From Alicyclobacillus mali NBRC 102425 (lineage in GTDB: Bacteria; Bacillota; Bacilli; Alicyclobacillales; Alicyclobacillaceae), in the NCBI RefSeq assembly GCF_001570745.1, contig NZ_BCSG01000028.1:1-59857 (forward strand): a stretch of DNA of 59,857 bases, given 5' to 3'. Of the stretch, positions 1 to 8,347 are shown piece after piece. The notes beneath the pieces were generated by a model, which saw nothing but the letters and a program-made list of their open reading frames with translations, searched no databases and was not told where the DNA came from. The stretch's first letter is position 1. Each line of letters begins with the position of its first letter. A program made the position numbers and the translations under genes.

Positions 1-141
1 AAAAGGCTCGCGTTAAAAAAGCATCATCAACTGCCATTCAACCTGTCACATAACCGATTGTCGTTCTAGACCGTTACACGAGCGTTACTTTCACATCCAC
101 GGCGAGGAGAACTTGCTTGCGAGAAAGGCGGCGAATGTTCG

Positions 142-1452
142 ATGAGCGGCCCTGCAATTCACGAAGCCCGAACCGACAAACGTCCGGTGTTCATACTGAT
201 TCCGGGTTTAGGAATGAACTGTTCGGCCTACAGCGATCTCGCGCCCTTCTTATCGTCACACGGGCATGTCGTCTATTACGATTTTCCAGGACACGGAAGT
301 CGCACACAAGTGGAATTTAAACGAAATGTGGATTGGGGCTCTCTCATTAGCGATGTCATTTCTTATCTGCGCAATCTCAACCAACCTCCCTATCACGTGA
401 TTGGCCACGGGTTCGGCGGTACCACGGCTTTGCGGCTGGCAAAGTTCATCCCGGAGTGGATTGCCACATTGACAATTCTTTCGCCGCACGCTTCTCATGG
501 AGCGAAAATGGGGACTGAATTCGTTGAAATTATCAATCAAATCAACACAACCCAAAGCCTAAAGCCAATGTGGGATATGCTTGCGCACGTCTTAGTGCGC
601 AACCCAACTGCTCCCTATCTTGAACATATTAAGAAAATGAACGCTTCGGTAAATCCGCATTTTTACGTAAAACTTTTGAAACTGGCGTATGAAACCTCAA
701 ACCCAAGGGATTTTGCCGGTGTCGATCGCCCGACTCTCTTTATTCAAGGAGAATTTGATCCCCTAGCAGTCATCCATCTATCTCGGTTGCTAGTAAACCA
801 GCCGAAGGCGAAAGTTTGGACATGCCCAAACGCTTCCAATCTCGTTCACATGGAACAGCCAGAAGCGGTCGCCCGTGAGATTCTCAAATTCGTATTGGGT
901 TCTGAGGCAGATCGTAAATTTTCCGACAATTTATCTACCGTGAATCGATATCTGATTCATAATGATGATGATGTAAAAAAACACATCTACGTCCATTGCC
1001 TCAACGAATTCTATGTCACAGTTAATCACGATACCATTCGACACGGATGGGAAAGGCGCCACGCGCAGATACTCATGCTTTATCTCGCACTCCACAGACG
1101 TGCCTCTCGAGATACACTTTGCGAGGTCATTTGGCCAGACGAAGACCCAGCCAAATCAAGACTCCGGTTGCGGGTTTCACTCCACTACCTGCGCGCGCTT
1201 CTTGGGGAACACGGAGATATTCTTCATACCACGAAGGATTTTGTGGAATTGAGAGGACACGTCGTGTGTGACGTGGCAGATTTACTTGACAGGCTGAAGG
1301 TGCTTCGGGAGATGGATTCCGAAACCCGCGCAATTTCGGCAAAAGAACTTGTACGGCAACTCCCCCTTCGAATCATGCCGAGCATGTACCACCCATTCGC
1401 CATTCGAATTCAGCAAATGTTAGAATTTGAAATCGAACACCTGATCGACTAG
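142..1452 (+). CDS. Alpha/beta-hydrolase-fold protein fused to a SARP/OmpR-type winged-helix domain, probable one-component regulator
   Basis: The protein has 436 residues. Residues ~10-255 read as an alpha/beta-hydrolase: VFILIPGLGMN near the oxyanion region, an elbow at VIGHGFGG, the acid Asp in GEFDPL and the His in NLVHMEQPE. The elbow should be G-x-S-x-G but is G-H-G-F-G, since the codon at the nucleophile position is GGG (Gly), so hydrolysis is unlikely. Residues ~290-385 resemble the winged helix of SARP/AfsR activators (ERRHAQILMLYLALHRR, then IWPDEDPAKSRLRLRVSL). Only a short helical tail follows, not a full BTAD domain. The ATG is preceded by a purine-rich GAAAGGCGG. The gene is clearly more AT-rich than its neighbours, suggesting transfer. 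Inference: the hydrolase fold senses a small ligand and the C-terminus binds DNA. The target is unknown. Confidence 0.85.
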   Translation: MSGPAIHEARTDKRPVFILIPGLGMNCSAYSDLAPFLSSHGHVVYYDFPGHGSRTQVEFKRNVDWGSLISDVISYLRNLNQPPYHVIGHGFGGTTALRLAKFIPEWIATLTILSPHASHGAKMGTEFVEIINQINTTQSLKPMWDMLAHVLVRNPTAPYLEHIKKMNASVNPHFYVKLLKLAYETSNPRDFAGVDRPTLFIQGEFDPLAVIHLSRLLVNQPKAKVWTCPNASNLVHMEQPEAVAREILKFVLGSEADRKFSDNLSTVNRYLIHNDDDVKKHIYVHCLNEFYVTVNHDTIRHGWERRHAQILMLYLALHRRASRDTLCEVIWPDEDPAKSRLRLRVSLHYLRALLGEHGDILHTTKDFVELRGHVVCDVADLLDRLKVLREMDSETRAISAKELVRQLPLRIMPSMYHPFAIRIQQMLEFEIEHLID

Positions 1453-1488
1453 CATACTTTATTCATTCTCACAGGCCGTTCCCACGCC

Positions 1489-2442
1489 TCACCCAACTGA
1501 CGGTACGCGCATCCACCGCCTGACCTCTCCGTCCATCGCCGAGATCACCTCGCCGCGGCTCTCCATCAAATCGAGGTGGCCCTGCACCTCAGACAGCCCG
1601 AGCATGACCACTGGTCCCTCCAGCTTCGGGAAGAGACGGCGGGTAATTTCCGCCACGGTCGTCGCGCCCTCAGCCAGCGCTTGGCGGATCTGCACGCAGC
1701 GCGACTCGTGTTCGGCGAATCGCCTGTCGATGAGGGCCCGATGGTCCGCAAACGGATCTCCGTGACCGGGATACACCCGGACGAGATCCAGGGCGCGGGT
1801 GCGCTCCATCGATGCGCGATAGTCGAGCAGCGGTTTCGGGCGAGCGGCGGACGGATCGACCGGCGGCTCGACAAACGCGTTCGCCGAGATGGTGGGCAGC
1901 AGGTGATCGCCCGCGATGGCGTGACCGTCGGGATCCACCATGAAGATGTCGGTGCGGCTGTGGCCGGGTACGTACATCACTCTCCAGTCGCGCCCGCCCG
2001 CGCGGACCACATCGCCATCGCGAACGTAGACGACGTCGCGCCAATCGTACTTTTGCATCCAGATGCGCGACTCCCAACGGACGTCCGATCCGGCCTCGCG
2101 GGCAAATGCCGCGTAAAACGCGTCGAAGCGACGATGTTCTTCTTCGCCGAGCTCGACGATGCGACGCGCCGCCTCGGAGACGACGACGCGCGCGCCGGAA
2201 GCGCGCTGAACAGCGGAAACGCCTCCGATGTGATCCAGATGCATATGCGTCACGACAATCTGCTCGATGTCTGCGAACCGCACCCCGTGCCGCGCGAGTC
2301 CCTCCTCGAGCTGCACAAGGGACTTGGGAAACGGCAGCCCTGAGTCCACCAGCGTGATCGGATCGCCCAAGATGAGGTACGCGTTCACGTGATCTTCGGG
2401 ATACGGCGTCTCAATCCGCACCCGCTCGATGCCCGTCTGCAT
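1489..2442 (-). CDS. MBL-fold metallo-hydrolase
   Basis: This 317-residue protein has the metallo-beta-lactamase metal-binding motif THMHLDHIGG (HxHxDH), a later GHSRTD and a GDH, so two metal ions are expected. The C-terminal ~80 residues form an extra helical region (GATTVAEITRRLFPK) of the winged-helix type seen in LACTB2/glyoxalase-II-like MBL proteins. Substrate cannot be told from sequence; a thioester, lactone or similar ester is plausible. Two ATGs lie close together, at 2448 and 2442. The GAGGG element abuts the first and is correctly spaced from the second, so 2442 is preferred. The gene stands alone, convergent with the hydrolase/regulator fusion. Confidence 0.85.
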   Translation of the reverse strand: MQTGIERVRIETPYPEDHVNAYLILGDPITLVDSGLPFPKSLVQLEEGLARHGVRFADIEQIVVTHMHLDHIGGVSAVQRASGARVVVSEAARRIVELGEEEHRRFDAFYAAFAREAGSDVRWESRIWMQKYDWRDVVYVRDGDVVRAGGRDWRVMYVPGHSRTDIFMVDPDGHAIAGDHLLPTISANAFVEPPVDPSAARPKPLLDYRASMERTRALDLVRVYPGHGDPFADHRALIDRRFAEHESRCVQIRQALAEGATTVAEITRRLFPKLEGPVVMLGLSEVQGHLDLMESRGEVISAMDGEVRRWMRVPSVG

Positions 2443-2529
2443 GGCCATCCCTCGGTTCTAAGTTGAAGTTCTCTTTCAATCTTACCACGCTTTGCCGGAG
2501 AACGCGCATGAATATTCAAAGATGAAATC

Positions 2530-2557
2530 GCGTTGTGCCCATGCAACCGCATGGGCA
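2530..2557 (-). terminator. Hairpin after the transglutaminase gene
   Basis: TGCCCATG (2536-2543) pairs perfectly with CATGGGCA (2550-2557) around a 6-nt loop, just downstream of the 2576 stop on the minus strand. There is no strong T-run, so its role as a terminator is moderately supported. Confidence 0.45.
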
Positions 2558-2575
2558 GATGGAGAGCCAAAAGCG

Positions 2576-4603
2576 CTAACGGGTTCGCGCCACTCCCTCG
2601 CGAGAAGCCGCCTCAAGCCACTGGACGAGCGTCGCCGAGAGATCTCGCCAGCCTGCGGATTTGGACGCCTCCCATTCGCGACCGTACAGGTTCGCCTCGG
2701 CGGCGCGAAGCCAAGGCCCGAAAGCATCCGCTGCGCCGGCGCGTTCGGCGAGCGGCCGCAAGTCGCGCAGCGTGGCGCTCGGAGGCAGGCCGAGCGCCGC
2801 CCGGGCCTCGCCGACGAGCCGCAGGAACGCGTCGAAGTCGCCCTGCCGCGCTTTGCGGCGCCGCCGGACCCGTCTCACGGCCCAAAGGGCGCCCAGCGCC
2901 GCCGCAACGCCACCGAGCGCGACGGGCGCCACCACGCGCACCTCGCGCCTGACGACCGGCAAAGATGCGGGCGCTTCGCCGTGACGGCTGGATCTCGGCT
3001 GCTTCCCAGTCGCGCTGCGCCCGGGAACCGAGCTCGGCGCGAACGTCATGGCGAAGCCAGGCGTCGCGTCGAAGGGGATCCAGCCGAACCCCGGAAAATA
3101 CACCTCGATCCACGCGTGCGCGTCTGCCTCCGACACCACGTACGTGTCCGGGGCCATCTCGTTGTCCGCGCCGACGGCGAACCCTGTGACGAAGCGCGCA
3201 GGCACGCCGAGCGCGCGCAGCATCACCGCGGCGGCGCTCGCGAAGTTGTCGCAGTACCCGCGGTGCGTGTCAAAGAGAAACTGCGCGACGTAGTCCTCTC
3301 CTGGCTGTGGCACCGGCACGTCCGACACGTCGTACCCCTCGTGAGCAGCGAGATATTGGATGATGGCGTTGACCATCTCGTACTCCGTCACCGCGTGCGC
3401 GTTCGTTACAATGCGCGCTGCCAACTGCCTGACGCTCGCCGGCAACTCGGCGGGCAACTGCGTGTCGACTGCCCGAGTGCTGGCCGGAATGTCGCGCCGC
3501 ACGTCGGCAAAAGGTACGCTCAGTGAGGCGAGGCGTGCGTACGGGTTGTTCGGGACAGCCACCTCCAGCTCGTACGATTCCCCCGGGCCGAGCGGCGCCG
3601 CCTTGATGTTGCCCTGCAAGGTGTCGATGGCGAACTCGTTCCCGTACAGGCCCGGCAGCCGCAGGACGCGATCGACCGCATACGGCGCGAGGAGGTCCGA
3701 CGTGTTGACGGCGCCTTTCACCGACACGGCGACGTCCATCGTGCGATAGGGGAGACGCGCGAACGGCAGACCGCCCGGGAGAGGCTGGCCCACGGCCGCG
3801 GTGGCGACGTCCGATCCGTCGAGTGGGACGGACACCCAGCCCTGCCCCGTGTAGTCGGACAGCACCTGTCCGCGGAGATCGAGCGGGATGGGCGCTCGAA
3901 CTTCGAGGATCGGCTGCGGATCCGTCACGAGCGAGCCGCCGAGATGGCTGTCGTCCAGGCTGTAGCCCGTGCGCGCGGGCGTCTGCGGCACGAGCGACAT
4001 CACGATGCGCGCCACGCTCGGCGCAAGGGCACCTTTCGGCGCGAGGAACGCGCATAATGCGCCGCACAATAGAACCCCCGCGCCCACCCTCGCGACGCGT
4101 CGCCAGTCGGGCTCTCCCGCCTCCCCCTCCCAGCGACCGTATGCAAAAAGGGCCAGCATGACGGCGAGACAGACAAGCTCCAGTCCCACGCCCGCCACCG
4201 GATGTGCCAGGGAGACTGCCACAAGCCCCGTCTGAGCGACGGCGTTGTAGAGGAGCCACGTGAGAGGGCGCCGATACGCGTACCGCACGAGCGCCATCGC
4301 CGCCAGTCCAGCCAGGCTGAAGGCGTACAGCCGCCACACGGTGTCTGCGACACTCCACGGCCATCCGGCAACACGGGCCGCCTCGGCTACAGCGGCAGCT
4401 TGGACAGCCGCGAGGGCCATCCACGCGGCGCCGCGCTGCCAGCGATTCGCCAGCGCGGCGGCAAGACACATGGCAAGCCAAAACGCCCCCACCTCGAGCG
4501 CCGCGCGCCGAGCGAACACCCCTGCCACAGGCGACAGCGCGATCACGACCCACGCGAAACAGAGGAGGTTTCGCACCAGACGCCGAGTAAGCTGATGAGC
4601 CAT
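2576..4603 (-). CDS. Membrane-anchored transglutaminase-like protein (TgpA type)
   Basis: The protein has 675 residues. The N-terminal ~200 form several hydrophobic helices. An extracytoplasmic region follows, containing a transglutaminase core with Cys451 (HRGYCDNFAS), His496 (DAHAWIEVYF) and Asp512 (WIPFDATP). One more membrane segment (VVAPVALGGVAAALGAL) and a cytosolic DUF4129-like tail end the protein. The ATG at 4603 is chosen because GGAGGGAGC lies just upstream and it leaves a 19-nt gap to the DUF58 gene; a longer reading would overlap that gene by 68 nt. It is third in a MoxR-DUF58-transglutaminase operon, a widely conserved trio. Its substrate in Gram-positive bacteria is not established. 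Confidence 0.9.
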   Translation of the reverse strand: MAHQLTRRLVRNLLCFAWVVIALSPVAGVFARRAALEVGAFWLAMCLAAALANRWQRGAAWMALAAVQAAAVAEAARVAGWPWSVADTVWRLYAFSLAGLAAMALVRYAYRRPLTWLLYNAVAQTGLVAVSLAHPVAGVGLELVCLAVMLALFAYGRWEGEAGEPDWRRVARVGAGVLLCGALCAFLAPKGALAPSVARIVMSLVPQTPARTGYSLDDSHLGGSLVTDPQPILEVRAPIPLDLRGQVLSDYTGQGWVSVPLDGSDVATAAVGQPLPGGLPFARLPYRTMDVAVSVKGAVNTSDLLAPYAVDRVLRLPGLYGNEFAIDTLQGNIKAAPLGPGESYELEVAVPNNPYARLASLSVPFADVRRDIPASTRAVDTQLPAELPASVRQLAARIVTNAHAVTEYEMVNAIIQYLAAHEGYDVSDVPVPQPGEDYVAQFLFDTHRGYCDNFASAAAVMLRALGVPARFVTGFAVGADNEMAPDTYVVSEADAHAWIEVYFPGFGWIPFDATPGFAMTFAPSSVPGRSATGKQPRSSRHGEAPASLPVVRREVRVVAPVALGGVAAALGALWAVRRVRRRRKARQGDFDAFLRLVGEARAALGLPPSATLRDLRPLAERAGAADAFGPWLRAAEANLYGREWEASKSAGWRDLSATLVQWLEAASREGVARTR

Positions 4604-4622
4604 CGGTGCTCCCTCCTTTTCC

Positions 4623-5738
4623 TCACGAACTGCGGAAATGGGCCGCTTCGCGCGCACCTTTGCGCCCCGCGTCCACAATGGCCCAGACATCCACCGCTGA
4701 CACCGTCACCGCGCGTGAGTCCACCGTCCGCGCAATGGCGTCGCACGCGCGCGCCGTCACCCATATGGTCGCGCCCCATTCACCTCGCAGCTCTGCCCGG
4801 GGTACGGCGGCAACGGTGGCGGATGCGTTCACCGATGCCAGCGCGCGCCCCACCTCGTCGAACGTCCTGCACCGGCGCCACGTGGCCCGACCGTCGGTAG
4901 AGGCGGGCGCCAGGCACTCGACTGATTGCCCCTGCCGCTGCCAGTGAACCACCAGAGAAAAGGCCACGGATAGTACCTGTTCCGTCACGAAGACGTCGTT
5001 TTGCTCCGCCAGAGGCACCACGAGCCACGGACGCGGCCTATCGAAGGCAAGTTCTCTCGCGTACAAGTTCCCCATCCGAAGTGACGTGGGCCAGTGGATG
5101 AGACTCCGCCGCTCACCGGTTCGAAAGGGTACCAAACCGCCGGTCGGAACCGTCCTCGCATCATCCCGTGCCCGTTCACAAGCCCGCACCTGCCGCTCGA
5201 CCTCGCGCGTCCACTCTCCCGCCGGCAACACCTTGGGGTAAACCACCATCACACCTTCGGCTGGGAGCCGCCATTCGACAAAAAGGAGGCCGAACGCATC
5301 GCTGAGCCGGACGCACACGCCGCGCAGACGGTATTGGCCGCGGCGGAGCGAAGACGCCTCCATCTGAACCTGGTATCCGCCGGCCCGTTTGAACGACGCG
5401 ACGCCGCCAAGGCGATCGTACGGAACGCGGTGTTCCTCCCACTCCAGTGCGATCTCGCCGCGGCGCCTCCACAATCCGAACCCGAACGCGCGGCCCGAGA
5501 TGTCGACCAGCACACGCGCGCTGTCACCCGCGGACGCGCGCGCCGGAAGATCAACCTGCGCGCTCGAGATGGCCATCGCACACACCGCAAAACATAGTTC
5601 GTACAAACTGAGCGCGTCCATGGCGCCTGCAAGCGCACGCACGCCCACCGCGCCTGTTCCGAGCGCGAGCGACGTCACAAACGCACTGGCAAGGATGAGC
5701 GCGGCTACGAGCCATGACCTGCGCAATGCGATGCTCAT
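4623..5738 (-). CDS. DUF58-domain protein
   Basis: The protein has 371 residues. Two N-terminal hydrophobic segments (LVAALILASAFVTSLALG and a second near residues 30-60) anchor it. The conserved DUF58 block follows: a beta-rich part, then FRTGERRSLIHWPTSLRMG, the family's Y/F-x-x-G-D/E-x-x-R-x-I-x-W signature. DUF58 proteins have a von Willebrand A-like fold and occur next to MoxR ATPases. The ATG overlaps the moxR stop (ATGA), indicating translational coupling. Confidence 0.88.
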   Translation of the reverse strand: MSIALRRSWLVAALILASAFVTSLALGTGAVGVRALAGAMDALSLYELCFAVCAMAISSAQVDLPARASAGDSARVLVDISGRAFGFGLWRRRGEIALEWEEHRVPYDRLGGVASFKRAGGYQVQMEASSLRRGQYRLRGVCVRLSDAFGLLFVEWRLPAEGVMVVYPKVLPAGEWTREVERQVRACERARDDARTVPTGGLVPFRTGERRSLIHWPTSLRMGNLYARELAFDRPRPWLVVPLAEQNDVFVTEQVLSVAFSLVVHWQRQGQSVECLAPASTDGRATWRRCRTFDEVGRALASVNASATVAAVPRAELRGEWGATIWVTARACDAIARTVDSRAVTVSAVDVWAIVDAGRKGAREAAHFRSS

Positions 5739-6724
5739 CGCGCGTCACCGAGCTTCGGCGTCGGCACTTGGTGCAAGACCTCCTCCAGGAGCCCATCCGA
5801 CGTCGCTTCCACCCATGGATCCCGAGCGCGGTGAAGCCGATGCCGCCATACGTGTGGGACGAGCTGGCGCAGATCGTCCGGAACCACGTACGGGCGGCCA
5901 CGTGTATAGGCGCGCGCTTTGGCTGCGCGAAGCAGGGCCAGGAGCGCGCGGGGGCTTGGCCCCATCGGCACGTGCGGGTGGTCGCGAAGCGCTTGGGCGA
6001 GGTTTACAGCGTAGCGAAGGATCGCCGGATCCGCGTGAATTTCGTCCGCCTCGCGCTGCCATGTCAGCACGTCCGATGGCGCCGCCAGAGGCTTTAGATC
6101 GTCTAATTGGGCTTGACCGCCTCCCGCCGCGAGCATGCGGATTTCTTCTTCTGCGGAAGGATAGCCAAGTGCGATGCACATCAGGAACCGATCCATCTCC
6201 GACTCGGGCAGTGGATGGGTCCCTTCGAATTCCCGAGGATTTTGCGTGGCAATGACCCAAAAGGGCCGCGGAAGCGAATGCCGCTCGCCGTCCAACGTCA
6301 CGCAGCCCTCCTCCATGGCCTCGAGAAAGGCGCTTTGCGCCCGCGGTGACGCGCGGTTCAGTTCGTCCACCAGCACCATCTCGCTGAAAATGGGCCCTTT
6401 GTGCGTTTCGAACGCGCCCAACTGTTGGTTGTACATGACGTACCCCAGGATGTCCGCAGGGAGAAGATCCGACGTGCACTGCACGCGGCTCAGGTTCAGC
6501 CCCAGGAGGCGTGCAAGGGCCTTGGCAAGCGTCGTCTTGCCCACGCCTGGAACGTCCTCGATCAACACATGACCGCCGGCGACGAGCGCGCAAAGGGCGA
6601 GATCGATGGCCTCTTCGTGGCCGAAGACCACGGACGATATGACATCACGCAGGCGCGCAAACGCGGGGGTCATCGGTTCCAGTTCTCCCTTGAGCTGACG
6701 CGAAGCCAACGTCATATTCCCCAT
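5735..6724 (-). CDS. MoxR-family AAA+ ATPase
   Basis: The protein has about 329 residues. It has Walker A DVPGVGKTTLAK, Walker B VLVDELNRASP, sensor-1 region FWVIATQNP and a C-terminal lid (GPSPRALLALLRAAKARA), all typical of MoxR. These ATPases are thought to act as chaperones assembling or activating partner complexes, here presumably the DUF58 and transglutaminase proteins encoded downstream. The start is uncertain: ATG codons occur at 6784, 6724 and 6715. A GAGGGA element adjoins 6724 and is well spaced from 6715, while the extra 20 residues from 6784 are not conserved-looking. It is first in the operon. Confidence 0.9.
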   Translation of the reverse strand: MGNMTLASRQLKGELEPMTPAFARLRDVISSVVFGHEEAIDLALCALVAGGHVLIEDVPGVGKTTLAKALARLLGLNLSRVQCTSDLLPADILGYVMYNQQLGAFETHKGPIFSEMVLVDELNRASPRAQSAFLEAMEEGCVTLDGERHSLPRPFWVIATQNPREFEGTHPLPESEMDRFLMCIALGYPSAEEEIRMLAAGGGQAQLDDLKPLAAPSDVLTWQREADEIHADPAILRYAVNLAQALRDHPHVPMGPSPRALLALLRAAKARAYTRGRPYVVPDDLRQLVPHVWRHRLHRARDPWVEATSDGLLEEVLHQVPTPKLGDAR

Positions 6725-6784
6725 TCCCTCGTCTTCTCTTCTTCCCGATTCTAACAAATCGACTGCCGTCCGCATAGCTCGCAA

Positions 6785-7094
6785 GAACGGCCATATAGTG
6801 GGTAGAGAAGAGACGCGCTGCTGAATGCGGCCTCCGGGATCATGTTAGGAAGGAGATGGGTACTTGAAGGTCCCCACCGCGCGCTTCCCCATGGCCATCA
6901 GGGGCAAAGCTGCCCGCCTGCGATTCGTGGTTCGTCGCAATCCAAGGAGTCTTGTGCTAGGATCCAAGGAAGAGGCGACACCGCAGGACTTGAGTCGAGT
7001 GCATGAACTTCCACCGCAGCGCATGCGTCTTTTTGCGCGGATGGAGCGGCCTCCGGACAGGCCGAAGCCCTTCGACCAAAGGAGGGATGCGCAC
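6785..7094. other. Intergenic region, 310 bases, divergent promoters expected
   Basis: This gap separates the minus-strand moxR gene from a plus-strand zinc-ribbon gene and should hold both promoters. The only core element I can point to is an extended -10-like TGTGCTAGGAT ending near 6963 on the plus strand, without a convincing -35. An open frame across the region to 6864 lacks a ribosome binding site. Nothing else is seen. Confidence 0.4.
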
Positions 7095-7496
7095 GTGGCC
7101 AAAGACACCGAGGAGATCTCGCTGTCAGCCCTCAACCCGGAACCCGTACCTCTGTACGGCAAGAGGCCCTTCCCCAAGAGTGCGAGCCGATGCAAGCGGT
7201 GCAAAATGCCGTCGAATCTCCAGTTTTGTGTGATGTGTCAGACGGAATTTGTCACGCAAGCTCGGATGTGTTTTCAATCCATTTTGGACGCCGCGGAAAT
7301 TCAGCGCGATCCACACCGGACCTACGAGGAAAAGCGAGCGGCATACAAGTCGGCGAAGCGGCGGCTGAAACAGCTCCAGGAGTTGAAGACCTACGGCGTG
7401 ACCTTCGAACAGACCAAGGCGTTCCGCAAGGCCCTGCGCAGCCTGCGCGAGGCGCTGCGCGAGGAGAAGGCCGAGCGGACCGCGAATCTTTCTTAG
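7095..7496 (+). CDS. Small conserved protein with a CxxC-x8-CxxC zinc ribbon
   Basis: This 133-residue protein starts at GTG, chosen because AAAGGAGGG lies 8 nt upstream; the longer open frame has no comparable site. Residues ~32-48 hold two knuckles (CKRCKMPSNLQFCVMC) spaced as in zinc ribbons. The C-terminal half is highly charged and helical (RTYEEKRAAYKSAKRRLK, then FRKALRSLREALREEK), probably a coiled coil. It has no membrane segment. The function is not recognised; binding of nucleic acid or protein through zinc is possible. It is monocistronic and ends before a hairpin. Confidence 0.7.
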   Translation: MAKDTEEISLSALNPEPVPLYGKRPFPKSASRCKRCKMPSNLQFCVMCQTEFVTQARMCFQSILDAAEIQRDPHRTYEEKRAAYKSAKRRLKQLQELKTYGVTFEQTKAFRKALRSLREALREEKAERTANLS

Positions 7497-7515
7497 CCGG
7501 AGAGATGGCCACGCC

Positions 7516-7554
7516 GAGGGCGGGCCTCGGCGCTTCTGCCGAAGGTCCGCCCTC
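7516..7554. terminator. Stem-loop between convergent genes
   Basis: GAGGGCGG (7516-7523) pairs with CCGCCCTC (7547-7554), with further pairing inside. It lies between the convergent ends of the zinc-ribbon gene and the response regulator. There is no T-run on the plus side, so function as a terminator is tentative. Confidence 0.4.
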
Positions 7555-7640
7555 GAACGCTTCGTTCAGCCCACGTCTCCCGCGACGCGCACGGTCGAAT
7601 GGGGCCCCACGAAAGAGTGCCACTTGGAAGGCCGGCTTGT

Positions 7641-8327
7641 TTAAAAATCCCAAAAATCTGATCCCGTCACCCCTCCCGGCACGGGCGGATCGACGAGCCC
7701 GCTCTCGTAAGCGTAGCGGATGAGTGCAGCGCGGGACGTCGCCCCGAGGCGCCGTGCGATGTGCTGACGGTGGGTTTCGACCGTCTTGACGCTGATATGA
7801 AGCGCATCTGCGATTTCGCGATTCGTATAGCCTCTCGCCACCAGCACCAGCACTTCCGCCTCGCGCGGCGAGAGACGAATATCGTCTCGCCCACGCCCGT
7901 CCACTTCGCCTTTCGCCTCTATGTTCCCGGTCCAGCGGCGCGAGACGTAAGGACACTCTGCCCGCCCCCGCCGGATGGCTTCGACAATCTCCTGCGAGTC
8001 ATCGTGCTTGAATACGATTCCCGCGACTTTGGCATCCAGCATCTTTTCCACATGGGCGCGATCGTCGAACATCGTCAGCATGATGACCCGGACCTCAGGG
8101 GCGATTTGGCGCAGGTGGCGCGCGGTCGTGATCCCGTCCAGCCCTTGAGGCATGTGCACGTCCATCAGCATGACGTCGGGCCGCTCTTTGACCGCGGCCT
8201 TGAGCGCTTCTTCGCCGCACGAGCACTCCCCCACCACCTCAATCCCGGCTACGCCGTGCAGAATCAGGCGCAGGCCCTGCCGAACCAAGGCGTGATCGTC
8301 CACGATGACCACGCGCGTGTGGGCCAT
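7641..8327 (-). CDS. NarL/FixJ-family response regulator
   Basis: The protein has 228 residues. The receiver domain (TRVVIVDDHALVRQG) has acidic residues at 10-11 and the phospho-acceptor Asp56 in LMDVHMP. The C-terminal LuxR-type HTH is SPREAEVLVLVARGYTNREI followed by KTVETHRQHI. The start is the ATG before AHTRVV, with a GAAAGGGG site upstream; a longer frame into the kinase gene is not plausible. It lies 20 nt behind the histidine kinase and is the last gene of the sulfide-oxidation operon, so its signal and targets may concern sulfide or persulfide (inference). Confidence 0.92.
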   Translation of the reverse strand: MAHTRVVIVDDHALVRQGLRLILHGVAGIEVVGECSCGEEALKAAVKERPDVMLMDVHMPQGLDGITTARHLRQIAPEVRVIMLTMFDDRAHVEKMLDAKVAGIVFKHDDSQEIVEAIRRGRAECPYVSRRWTGNIEAKGEVDGRGRDDIRLSPREAEVLVLVARGYTNREIADALHISVKTVETHRQHIARRLGATSRAALIRYAYESGLVDPPVPGGVTGSDFWDF

Positions 8328-8347
8328 AACGATTCGCCCCTTTCTCC

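Noticed and set aside
1576-2343. 255-codon open frame opposite the MBL-fold gene
   Set aside because: It is an antisense shadow of a clear metallo-hydrolase, with no ribosome binding site and no recognisable domain; long antisense frames are expected at this GC content.
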